A DNA stretch of 64,000 nt from Chrysophaeum taylorii (taxonomy: Eukaryota > Sar > Pelagophyceae > Pelagomonadales > Pelagomonadaceae). The translations under genes and the position numbers were made by a program. Below, one piece after another: positions 42,273 to 53,000 of the stretch. The notes under the pieces were generated by a model that was not told the origin of the DNA, searched no databases, and saw nothing but the letters and a program-made list of their open reading frames with translations. Within the stretch, counting starts at the first letter, position 1; each line of letters opens with the position of its first letter. The stretch is from NCBI GenBank assembly GCA_029834535.1, contig JAQMWT010000138.1, positions 62,001-126,000 of the forward strand, in the 5' to 3' direction.

Positions 42273-43034
42273 ATGAGAGCTTCCGTACTCCTGCCACGCC
42301 CTTTCTCTCTTCTGTTATGCGAGCGGAAATCTCGACGGCACTCAACTCGATATATGAATCTGCTGACTCTTTACTGTTTGTGGAACTTGCGACGTTCATA
42401 TCCATGCGCCTACCCATTACTACATTTTGGGAAGCTGCTCCTGCTATTACTTCTATTGGGTGCTACAGAGGCCCCAAACGTGAACGTTTCATCCTGTCAT
42501 CCTAAATTTCTTGCTTCTACCACATATAATTCGAAGTCACCAGCACCTAGTGAACTCCCCACTGAAGTGCTGAGTCACCTTAACACAGATGACCACAAGA
42601 AGAATGGTCATATTCCCATCTCAACTATCACCACTAACATTTGTTGTGCTTGTCACAACACCGATCAGGCGCCCATACAACCTAACGTATGTGCACGTAA
42701 TGCTACTTCCTTCCAACCCTCCTGTAACGGGTGCTCAGCTGGTCATATACGCGCAACCATCATACGCACGTATCATTTGCCAAAGGAGCTACATATTCTC
42801 TTGACCAGAAATCTAACGCAACATTCGTCACTTGCTCATTTAGTCTTATCAGTAACCGATGCAGCCACAGACTCCACTACTCAATTACCATTGGCACTGG
42901 ATCTTCGGCTTATTACTCAGATGCACCTGGAGCATCTTAACTTTCTTGTAACGCTCGAGCAAACACAAACTCGTAAAATTCAGGCTATGTTCAAGCCCAC
43001 CAAATACCACCATGTGATTCATACTGTTATCTGA
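42273..43034 (+). CDS. third open frame of the Copia element, unknown
   Basis: An open frame of about 253 residues between RNase H and the 3' LTR, starting at the ATG at 42273. It has a hydrophobic stretch (LLHFGKLLLLLLLLGATEAP), which could be a signal or membrane anchor, then a Cys-rich part (NICCACHNTD, VCARNATSFQ, SCNGCSAGH) and a hydrophilic, helical C-terminus. Some Copia elements carry an extra 3' frame, at times called env-like, but no homology is claimed. The translation is not strongly biased, so it might be a chance frame in a region that has been duplicated and rearranged. Confidence 0.4.
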   Translation: MRASVLLPRPFSLLLCERKSRRHSTRYMNLLTLYCLWNLRRSYPCAYPLLHFGKLLLLLLLLGATEAPNVNVSSCHPKFLASTTYNSKSPAPSELPTEVLSHLNTDDHKKNGHIPISTITTNICCACHNTDQAPIQPNVCARNATSFQPSCNGCSAGHIRATIIRTYHLPKELHILLTRNLTQHSSLAHLVLSVTDAATDSTTQLPLALDLRLITQMHLEHLNFLVTLEQTQTRKIQAMFKPTKYHHVIHTVI

Positions 43035-43956
43035 TCGCGTGTACAACATCTTAACAACTACGCATCATCCACTGATGATACAGAACCGCTATTACTCCGG
43101 GATGTAATGTTCGGCCACACTCATGTTCAGGCGGAACATTAAGGCTTCCTGCACCCCTTCTTTTTTTAACGTTGACCGAAACGTCGTTAAACTACTCACA
43201 CTCCACGCTAGACGCTACACTGGAGATATCTTCGCCACCGTTACCTACGCCTTCTGCTTCGCTTGTTGATTCCGACTTCTTGTGCCAACAAGTCGACCAA
43301 CTCCAGGAAACACCTCCCTGGAGAACCGGCTCTTCCCTCCTACAGCCAACACCCACGTGTTACTTATACACCGTACAAGATCACAGAGCTGTCGTCTCGC
43401 TTAATACTCACCGCTCATGATCAACATGCTTACTCCTCCCCGGACGATCACCTCCTTCATCTACGTGACAAGTTGCTCTCATGCTTCAGAGCATTCCGTC
43501 CGCTCTCATGTGAATCTGAAGACTCTTCTATCTTCGTTCTTCGTTCGCCAAGTCCTTTTTTTTTTTTTGGAAAACCAACTGGACGCCTTTCAACTAGATT
43601 TTCTATCGCCATCCATACTGAATGCTCTACTTGCACTCACCCTTCTCTTGGCACCACATCGTTCAGCTATTGGTGTTCACCACCTTACAGCAGAAGCTGA
43701 CGATGATTAATAATCCTAACACACTGTCTGTTGTATCTGTGTTTCTTAATGTTCTGTTCAAAAGGGTCAAATCGACTCTCAGTTCCACCAAGTCCAAGTC
43801 CAAGTCCTAAGACCCTTCTATACTCTTGATGCTTCGTATGTGACCTCTGTGACCATCAAGACCGTATTCTCCTTCCTTTCCTTTTTTTTCTTCATCATCA
43901 TCTTTCTCAAGAGATGCTCTACAGTCGCACCTTGCGCTTAAGACATCTCGAGGGGG
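43035..43956 (+). other. Copia 3' untranslated region and polypurine tract
   Basis: Mostly T/C-rich sequence with short frames. It includes another copy of the ACCGAAACGTCGTTAAAC motif at 43174-43195 and T runs near 43557 and 43885. The purine tract GAGGGGG (about 43950-43956) directly precedes the 3' LTR and would prime plus-strand DNA. Confidence 0.7.
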
Positions 43957-44269
43957 TGCAGAGAAATCTGCTGCCTCTTACTCTTATCCGTCCGTTGAGA
44001 ACGTGATCTCTTCCTTACCCTTCTTCTTCCTTTCTACACAATCAAATAGTCCTCTGATTTGTGCCTACGCTCATCATCATGGTCTAGCGCGCCCCGAGGT
44101 ATGTAGCACTATACACTTAACCTTTCTCGTGTAGTTCTAGATGCCGCCTGTCGTGTTCTGAGGATACAGGGAACATAACCTTCATTCCCCGAATTAACCT
44201 TTCCAGACGTTCACGATGAGACGGGATGGTTTCCCAGGTGACTTACCACTGCTTGCTAAATGCTCTGCA
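43957..44269 (+). repeat. 3' LTR (313 bp)
   Basis: TGCAGAGAAATCTG to AAATGCTCTGCA, matching the 5' LTR. It lacks the 14-bp extra piece of the 5' copy. Confidence 0.95.
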
Positions 44270-44274
44270 GTACC
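44270..44274. repeat. target-site duplication GTACC (right)
   Basis: Matches 35770-35774. Confidence 0.9.
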
Positions 44275-45465
44275 AGAGCAACAATCAGGGTAAGTCAGGT
44301 GGCAGGCAGGCAAGTGGGGGGAATGGGCGTTACTGCCACAGCTCCCCAAACCTCTTCGCTTCAAGAGCGCGCTCCTGAAGAAAAAGACTCCCCCCCCTCT
44401 TAGCAGTCGACCTTTAAAGTCTAATAAAGACTCAAGAAGAAAAAGTGAAAAGCCAACGGCTCCGACGTAACGGCGTGATTTTTTCGTTGTCGCAGGTAGA
44501 AGCTGTCAACGGCTCGCACGACATATTCGACCGTTCGGGTTATGGAGTAAACTCAAAGAGGTTAAGGTGTAACACTGTAAGGGTTTAGGAGTAAATTCAA
44601 AGGTTAGCGAACGTGCGTTGATCAAAGCAGCTTATAGATTGGCGGGGTGAGAGCGTCGTCGAGCTGAAATGTAAGGGTAGGGCGGGTCGAGGCGGAAAGT
44701 TGGGCTTAGGGCTCGACCAATGGGTTATCAATATACAACAACCTCTTGGCTGAATCGAAGGGGAGCACAGGACAGGGGGGTCAAGGTGTAAACAGGGCGT
44801 GCACTGATAAAAGCACGTCATATTGGCGGGAGTGGGAGCGTCGTGCGGAAAGGAAAGCTGGGGCGTCTGGGAGGAGATAAGAAGGGCGCTGAGGCAGACC
44901 GTTGGTAGGGGACGACGGCCAAGGGGGGTTAAGAAAAGAAGCAAACAAAGCCGTAAAAAGGGAGGGCGGCTGCGGAAAGGGCGCAGATCGAAGCGGGAGA
45001 TCAGAACGGGGCGAGAGAGACTACGAGAGCAAAGCGTGGCGTGTTGGGGGTGCGGCGGTGCGTGCAGATAATAGGGTATTTATCTATCTCTCAAAAGGTC
45101 GACTGCTGCTAAGAAGGGGGGTAAGCGGACGGACGTGAGCGCGCAGGGCAGTAGCTAACTAACTATACGCCTCTTTGAGCAGAAGGAGGCGAGATGATGT
45201 CCCTCTTGCCCCACAGCATGATTAGAGCGATTAATGTTTTAAAGTTAAGTCGTATGCTGGGCGCGACTCTGACTTCACGCGTGGCACAAAATACATAGCC
45301 AATAAAAAAATGAAAGTCATAAAACAGAAGTCGGCGAGAATGTGGCATTAGGAACCTAGCCTGGTTAATAAGCAGGCGCTCTTCGAAGGAAGGTTAAAAT
45401 AGCGCCAGCGCGCTCGTCTCGTCGTTGCTTAATGCGGAGGGAGAACGCCAACGGCCGCGGCGAAG
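44275..45465. other. repeat-rich intergenic region
   Basis: Holds CTTAGCAGTCGACCTTTAAA (near 44399, inverted) and AAAGGTCGACTGCTGCTAAG (near 45092), the box seen beside the Helitron copies, here facing each other about 0.7 kb apart, which could be the ends of a non-autonomous element. Between them lie two copies of the dispersed repeat. No gene is supported. Confidence 0.55.
44542..44700 (+). repeat. dispersed repeat family, copy g
   Basis: GGGTTTAGGAGTAAATTC, AAAGGTTAGCGAACGTGCGT, TGATCAAAGCAGCTTATAGA, TTGGCGGGGTGAGAGCGTCG in order. A more diverged piece (GTGCACTGATAAAAGCACGT) follows near 44800. Confidence 0.8.
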
Positions 45466-46782
45466 TTAATACGATGACGATCTCTCCGAAGACACGCGAG
45501 GGCTCATCTCGCTCCGAGGATGCATCGCCTGGTGACCGTTCTTCGATAGCGAAATCAAGCGCTCGGAGGCAGGATCGGAGGTCGTCATCGAGGCGGCGTT
45601 CATGGCGTGCAGTTGTTCCTGTTTGGTAGGATGATGTTTTTTCCGGTGACTCTTCGCAGTGACAGGAGACGGGTGCCCACCACCACAAGTCGAAGAAGAA
45701 GAAGAAGAAGAAGGTTGGTGTCCGGCGGCCGCGCGGTCTCGGGCTATCTTGACCTCGTGCACGTTGAGTTCGATACAGTCGTCGGAGATGATTGGATCTA
45801 GGAGGGACTTGCGGAGTTGAGTCATGAAGCGTCCGAAGGGAGAATCGGCATCGCGGATCTCGTCACCCGTATTAACGACGAGAGAAAGTGTGTCAGCCTC
45901 TCGATAGGTCTCGTGGCAGTCGTCGCCGTCCGGAACCGGGCGCCGGAGCGCTCGAGGCGCGAGACGGATTTGGGTCGGGAAGCCGGTGGCGTTCGAGTAG
46001 CCCATCTCGTAGAGCATAGGCTTGGCGACCTCCTCGATGTCGGCACGGAGGGCCGTGTCGAAGCGACGTAGCGCGGAACCGACGACGCGCGCGCCGCCGC
46101 CGGACCGCGGCTCGTATAGGGCTAGCGCTCCGAGGTCGATAGCAGACGCGTCGGCGACGGCCGCCTCGAAGCGCGTGCCCTCGATTTTTTGTGTCCCGTT
46201 GAGGAACCACGCAACGCGCCGGAGCGTGCGCTCGCGATGGGCGAGGAGGTCTTCGTAGCGCACCACCATGAGAGGAATCGGGGCGCGGAGCCACCAGCGA
46301 TTAAACCGGCACCAGACGCGGACTTCCGACCGCGCGAGCGAGCCGAACAATTCGGCGAAGCGCTCGTACTGGCTGTCGTGCATCGTCGTGGTGTGGCTGT
46401 TCGTGAGCGTCATGTTGAAGTACGAGTCGATCACGTCCCAAGGATTGCGGACTAGAAGGATTGCGCGGTGCGCAGCAAACGGCGCGAGGCCTCGTCGCTC
46501 GGGGAAGTGGGTCTTCACCACATGCACTCGATCGTCGATGATGCCCTCGCCCCGCACACCGTACTCCTGCAGCGCCTTGGATAACGTCCGCGTCGGCACC
46601 GTGTCGCTCCCGGTCACCACCTGAAGAGGAGAAGCTAAACACCATCCACAAACAAACCTACCTACCCCGGTCATTCGCTCGATCAGCCCACGAAGGAGCG
46701 AATTCCCTGATCGCGGGTAGCTCGCGAGGACCACGGTCTCCTTGCCGTACGCCTCGTCTCCCTCCTCCAGGAACCGGGCCAT
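45466..46782 (-). CDS. sulfotransferase-family protein, two exons
   Basis: Transfers sulfate from PAPS to a carbohydrate or other acceptor, probably in the Golgi or cytosol. Exons 46666-46782 and 45466-46620 with a 45-nt GT-AG intron give 423 residues; the junction reads IERMTGVVTGSDTVPTR. The 5'-phosphosulfate loop is SYPRSGNSLLRGLIERMTG near the N-terminus, the 3'-phosphate motif is ILLVRNPWDVIDSYFNM, and WCRFNRWWL and VVRYEDLLAHRERTLRRV follow, as in WSCD-type sulfotransferases. I start at the ATG at 46780-46782. The last about 80 residues are a Ser-rich, basic tail (SSSSSSSTCGGG, SHRKKHHPTKQEQ) of unknown role. No signal peptide or TM is seen, so location is uncertain. Confidence 0.85.
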   Translation of the reverse strand: MARFLEEGDEAYGKETVVLASYPRSGNSLLRGLIERMTGVGRFVCGWCLASPLQVVTGSDTVPTRTLSKALQEYGVRGEGIIDDRVHVVKTHFPERRGLAPFAAHRAILLVRNPWDVIDSYFNMTLTNSHTTTMHDSQYERFAELFGSLARSEVRVWCRFNRWWLRAPIPLMVVRYEDLLAHRERTLRRVAWFLNGTQKIEGTRFEAAVADASAIDLGALALYEPRSGGGARVVGSALRRFDTALRADIEEVAKPMLYEMGYSNATGFPTQIRLAPRALRRPVPDGDDCHETYREADTLSLVVNTGDEIRDADSPFGRFMTQLRKSLLDPIISDDCIELNVHEVKIARDRAAAGHQPSSSSSSSTCGGGHPSPVTAKSHRKKHHPTKQEQLHAMNAASMTTSDPASERLISLSKNGHQAMHPRSEMSPRVSSERSSSY

Positions 46783-47016
46783 CACCTCCGTCTAGGGTAA
46801 GGATTAGAATTTCTTGTTTGAAGAAAATCTCGAGGGAGGTTTTTTGTAGGCAGGCACCACCTCGGCCAACAACACCAGGAGGTCGGGGTAGAAAGAAGAA
46901 GGGAAGGAAGGGGAAGTTTAAAAAAAACGACGAGGGTGGTTCTAATGACAAGTCACATCAACCGCGCTTCGGCGGGCGTTGGGATCAGCCTACGCCCCCC
47001 CTGCACTAGCTGAAGT
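46783..47016. other. short intergenic region
   Basis: About 230 bases between two minus-strand genes; promoter of the sulfotransferase and 3' end of the channel gene. No coding evidence. Confidence 0.5.
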
Positions 47017-50000
47017 TCAATTCTTCCACCACCGAGGGGAGGTGACAGGTACGGCCTCGTCAAAGGCGGCCTCGATGTCGCGGTCGGAGACGATGTCGTC
47101 TTCGCAAAATGCGGGCTCGACGTCGGCGCAGCCACCGGATTCCTTCGAGCCGTCGTCGTCGGCGGTCTCTTCATCACCCTCGTCGTACGGAAACGTCCCG
47201 CGCAGCGTGTAGTACGAGGAGGCTGGAGTCGATCGGCCATCGACGCCGCCATCGTCGTCGTCGTCGTCGTCGTCGTCCATCTTAGCGAAGTCACCGTCGT
47301 CGTTCCTATTGGACCTCGCATCGGGGGAGGACGCATCCGGACGCGGGACGTCGTTCTTCGACCAGTGTTGGATCTTGGTCTTGCCCATAATGACCTTGGT
47401 GTTGGCAAAGTGCATGACGTCAGTGATAGGGTTGTCGCGCACGTCGAGGATTTCGAGGGAAGTGGCGCGCCGTTTCGCGACACCCCTCGCGAGCCCTGAT
47501 ATGTTCTGGAGGTCATTCTGCGCGAGGTCCAAAACAGCGATGTTCGAGAGACCGAGGAGCTCGAGGAGATTGTCGAGATCTTTGTCGAGATCACCGAGAC
47601 CGCAACCACGGAGCGAGACGCCGCAATCGAGAGATGAACAGGCTCTGGCGAGGGCAGAGAGTTCGGCAGCGCCGACGTCGATCGGATCAGTCAGCGCGTT
47701 ACAGGCGAGCGACAAGCTGAACCGAGGGCGCTCGTTGCCCTTGAGACCGTGCGGCTGTGCGGCGATTGCGGCGACGAGTTCGGTGATGGCTGGCAAGCAG
47801 TGCGCGTCGAGCGAGCAGACCGAGAGATCGAGAATTTCGAGCGGGCTCGTTTTCAGAATGTTAGCGAGCGCGACGGCACCAACGTTTGAGACGTGCGTCC
47901 CGCCCAAACGAAGGACTCGAAGTTCGTCGCATCCCGCGTGCACCAGGGCATCCGCGAGCGCGATGCCACCGTTCCACCGCAGCACCGAGGACCGGAGATC
48001 GAGATCGCGGAGCGAAGCGCGCTGGCGCGAGACGCGCTGCGCGAGAGCGAGCGAGGGGCAGTCCTCGAAAAATCCAGAGATGTCGAGGTGCCGCGACATG
48101 AAGCTGATCGAGTCGAGCATGCCAAGGGAAATAACCGAACGAACAAACTTCTCGTTGCTGAGGCGCGTCGCGTCATCTGTCTTGCCAAACCGCAGCAGTC
48201 GTCGCCTCATGGCGAGGCTCACGAGCACCTCGTGAAACGAATAGTAATGCTCTTCGGGCTCGAGAAGGTTCGTCGTGGACGTTACCGCCTGAATCGATCT
48301 ACGAAGCGAGCCCTCCGGGCGGCTGGAGGTGGCGGCGGCGGTCCACGGGGAGAAGTTTCGCGTCTTCGTCTTTCTGGTAACGTGAATGTGTCTGCGGAGC
48401 ACGAATTTTGGCTGTTTTTTGTTCGCCATAGAGCACTGCTCGAAGAATTCGTGTTGATTGTGGATTTCGTTTAAGCACTCGCGCTGCTTCGCCTCTTCGG
48501 CGAGCGCCCAGACATCCATTTTCTCGATGAGCTTCTGTTCGTCGCTGACGCGTAGCAACTCGAAGAGCGCCACCAACCCGCTGCGGTCGATAAACCCTTT
48601 GCGGTCTGGGTCGATAAGAGACCACGTGACTCGGAAGTCTTCAATGGTTGCGACAGTGTGCCACAACGCTTCGTTTATATCACTGAGCAGGGATCGAGTG
48701 CTGGTTTTGCGGATCAGCGCGGCGTTGAGTCGACTCGTCGAGCTGAAGCGCTTCATGATGCGAGATTTTGTGCTGCTGATATTTCGGAAGATGGACTCGC
48801 GTTCTTCATCGCTACGAAACGCTTCGATGATGACGCCCACGAACAAATTAAGCAGGATGAGATAGACGATGCAGATGTACAAAATCACGAACGGGTACGC
48901 GGCCATGACACCGCAGCCGTCGAGTGGTTCGCAGCCCGGTCTGTTTTCGTGATACCCGCACTTGTACCTCGAATACTTGGGAAATCGCACGCAGCCCGGT
49001 TCAGATCTCGCGGCGCTCTTCATCCATGAGCTCCATCCACCGCCTGTGGCCAGCATGAGAAGAGTCACCACGGCGCGGAAGTAGGTTCGAAAGTTGAAGT
49101 GCGGCGTAAGTGCGCCTTGGTAAGCGACCGTCGCAAAAAGCTCCGTGCCCCAAATAGCGAAGATGAAGACTACGAGGGCGAGAAACAGAAACATGTTACC
49201 CACGGCAGGGATGAGTTTGACGAACGTTCTCGCGACCCGATAGAGCGCTGGGAATCTTTTCAGACGCTTGAAGATTCTGCCTAAACGCAAGATGCGGAAC
49301 GAGAGCGCGAGCCGTGTGAGATTTCTGAGGAGCTTGTGTGAACTAAAGTTGCGAGCGACGAGGCCGACATCTGCCACGACAAGAATCGCACAGTCAAATC
49401 TGTTCCATGGTGAGCGCCAATACCACTGCGCGCCTTGCGCCGCCAGTTTCAGCACAAATTCGGCGTTAAACACGACCGAGGACGTCCAATCTGCTAACCA
49501 TAGAGCGATTCGCAACCAGTCGGGCATCCCAAAGAATGTGATGCATGCACTCACTGCGTAGCCGAAGACGGCCGCCGTCACGAGGGTGTCGAAGGCCGGG
49601 TGCGCTACCCACCACAACCAAGGAATCTCGATTCTCCCGAGACGTCGGGCGCGTTTTGGTTTGGCCTCCATGAGTCGTTGTGCGATCTCGACGAACTCCA
49701 ATTGCTGGTCAGTCACAAAGAAATTTCTGTTGTTATGTTCAAGTATTGAGGTTCTCGCTTTGACGAAACTGTCGACCGTGGCGGCGACGAAGAGATTCAA
49801 TAAGATCAATGCACCAAACACTTGGAATGCGACGTTTACCACGAGCCACGCGGGACTGTGAGTTTGCCACTGTGTCGCGGATTCGCCTATACCTCGAATC
49901 GCCGACATTGCGTACATCTCGAGGTCCCACGTCCCAGACGCCATCGAAAACAGCGATTCCATCGCAACAACGACATTGTCGAAGCGGACGTCTGTGGCTT

Positions 50001-53000
50001 TGGCCCAGGTGTATCCAAGACACGAGCACACTTGCTTTGGGGTCGGCCCGTCGAGCATGTTGTACTTGCCAAAAGGGTCGCAACAAGGGATCGAAAAATT
50101 TCCTGTGCAGCGAAAGTTGGCGTAGCCCGGCAGGTGCGAGTTTGGGCCAAGAATCTCTTGTTGGCTGTAGGTGAGTTTATCGTAGGGGCGGGGGTGAAAG
50201 AGCATCCTACGCAACGGCGGCGATGACGCGAAAGAATACGCGAAGTCAACATATTCTTCCGTCGCACCGCCCCCAGAGCAGTTTTTAAGGCGACCTTGGA
50301 GAAAATAAACCGCGAACAACGACAACACGAAATAGACTGCGAAGACGAAAGTTCCAACGCTGAGGATGTTTGGTAATGAGGTGATCAGGGCGGTAAGCAC
50401 GACCTTGAGTCCTTGATTGTGTTTCAGAATCCGCAAGACGCGCAACACTCTCGAGATTCGGAGCGTAGCCAAGATGCGGAGCACGATCGTGTAGCGAATG
50501 GAACTTGTGCCACCAGTGGCGGATTTCCCCGCGAGATTCCCGAGCGAGAGGGTTGCCAAAATGTAAACCCAGCTCAACACGACCAACACGAAATCCAATC
50601 GATTGAAACCGTTTTGCCAGTACGAGCGCGGCAATTTCGCGAAGCCGCTCGCAACAATCTTCATGAAGGCTTCGATCGCAAATGCGGCCGAAAAAAAAGC
50701 ATCGCAAACTTGCGTGATCCGCGTTATCGGTGCACCAGGTCTCGTCAAAGGATGGTCTACGAGGATCGTGCAACACGAAAGAATGATAAGCGCGAGAACG
50801 AAGTGCTTGAATCGATTCAGGTCGACGATCCGAGCGCACCACAGTCGGAATCTATTTTCCGAGCTGAATATTCCTAATGTTCTCCCCGGAACCAACGGGA
50901 ACAAGCTATCCACGTCTTTTTGGGATTGATGCCTTGCGAGCACGAGATGGAGGATCGAAGAGCCGGCTCCGGGCAACCACCCGCGGCCGCACACAGTTGC
51001 GAAATCTTTGAAGGTCACGATCCCGTCTTCGTCTGAGTCCAGCCCATTTGCTGCCCTCTTTCGCTGCGCTTCGTCGAGTGGCGCCCCCAGAGCTTCGATC
51101 CTTCGCGAGAACTCGTCGACGCTGACTTCCCCGACGTTGTCGGGATCAAGGATTTTGAAGACGCGCTCGAGATCCAAAGACGTTAGCAACGTCGCGCCCG
51201 AAGCCGTGGCCGAAAACAACACGTCCTCTATGCTTCGGTTCTCCACTCGAGCGCGCTCGGTAGTCGCGAGATACATGACGCGTTCTCTGAGGAGATTCAG
51301 GGCAGTGGCAGTACCGGGGGCGATGGTGACTGACATGCGCGCCGGTACCGGTGGCTTGTTGTTCGGAAAGAAGTAAAGCTCGCGCATTTTGCTGAAGATC
51401 TCCTCGGCCTCTTGTTTTGCTCGGTGCCGGGCTCTCGCGATCGGATCCATCAAAAGACTCGCGTTGGTATCTTTCTTTTCGTTGGCGCATTGAAAATGAA
51501 AGAACGGGTACTGCACCGCCGCGGTCGTCGGCTCCGTCTCGTACGCTCGGACGAGTCTTTTTTTTCGTTTGCCCCCAAGCCGCACGACATGGCGCCGCCT
51601 TTTGTTCTTTATTTTTTTCTTCTTGCTCTCGAGCGCGACTACATTTCTCGAACATCGTTGTTTCCTCTTTGTCGCGACGACTTGCTTCTTGACGACCGAG
51701 CCTTCCTCCTCTCTTGCCTTCTGGGCTGCGAGTAATATGTAGTGCGACGCATCGAGATGCATGTTGTCGTCGCGCCCGAGAATTGAGAACGCTTGGGCCC
51801 CTCTTTCCGTAACATACTTTTGGAGACTCCTCCCCGAGGCCATCGTACTATTAAACCCTTCGAGCAGACTTGCCGCCTCCTCGAGGAGTAACTTCCTTTG
51901 GAGCTCGGCCTGCTTGGTCGCGAAGTCCGAGGCAGACTTGATCAAGACGGACAAGAACAAATTGATCAAAATCCACGACCCAAACGCGACGATGGAAATG
52001 CAATAGAGGACTGCCGTAAGTCCGTTCGTCCCAATCCAAAGCCTCGAATTCACCGATGCCCAGTTGGAGCCGATCGTGAGCTGAAACACCGTCACGATTG
52101 CGTTTCCGATCGTGTCAAAATTCGCAAAGGAATTGAGCGGAGGGTTCGCGTAACTTTCAAAGTTCGATGAACCCAGGTGAATTTTTTTCCCGACGAGAGT
52201 GATGCGGAGTTGGTTGGCAAAAATCGCCATGCCCAGCAAAGCGTAGACGTAACAGAATATGGCGAGCAACGCGACGATGGCGCCGATTTCGGCCAACGTC
52301 GCTTGTATGGTTGAATGCGCCTCATCCAAAACCCCCGAGAGTTGTATGAATTGGCCAAGCCTCAAGCAGCGAAACAGCGAAGCGAGACCTTGTTGAAATT
52401 TGAAGCGGGCGGAGACGACGGGGAGTCTCGACGCGTACGTGTCGAAGATGCCCCAGATCGCGACGAATCCCCTGAAGCAGTTGGTCGCATTGCGCCAATA
52501 TCCCTCTCCCAGCCCAGACCACTTGAGCGCAAACTCCACCAGAAACAAATGAGCGAGCACGTCGTCGATGCGCTGCAACAACTCCTTTCTAGAATCGGGC
52601 ATGGCGCGATACCGCAGCGTCGCCGATGCCGTCTGAATCAACACGAGGCCCATGAAAGCCATGTCGAACGCCTTGGATTCCACCAACTTGGTAAGGAACG
52701 ACTTTTCCGACGTGTCGATGAAAAGCTCGGCCTCCGTCTCATCGTCGTCGTCGTCGTCGTCGTCGTCTTCCAGAAATTGTACCTCGTCAACATCATCGTT
52801 GCGAAGAAACGGCCTCTTCTTTTTTAACAACGGTTCGGCATCCGAATGGGCCTGTTCCAATACCGCGATAAAGACGTTCAATCCCGCGAGGCCTCCGACG
52901 AGCACCAGCAACACAAAGTAGGTCGCCGCCAACGCTTCCCCCGCCGCGTCCTGGGTCTTGATCAAAATGTCGGTCCAGCTGTCCAAGGTGACGACCTGAA

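Larger units (their letters stand above)
35775..44269 (+). mobile_element. Ty1/copia-type LTR retrotransposon, 8.5 kb, integrase region missing
   Basis: Complete LTR-to-LTR element with 5-bp target duplications. LTRs begin TGCAGAG and end CTCTGCA. Internal order: a primer-binding site, gag (with in-frame TAG and TAA), a protease-like frame, RT and RNase H in one open frame, a third open frame, a purine tract, the 3' LTR. It is less GC-rich than its surroundings. The pol order with RNase H directly after RT is Copia-like. Between protease (about 38.8-39.4 kb) and RT (from 39.6 kb) there is no room for a normal integrase and no HHCC or DDE pattern is seen. The LTRs differ by about six substitutions and a 14-bp indel by eye, so the insertion is not very recent. 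Confidence 0.93.
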
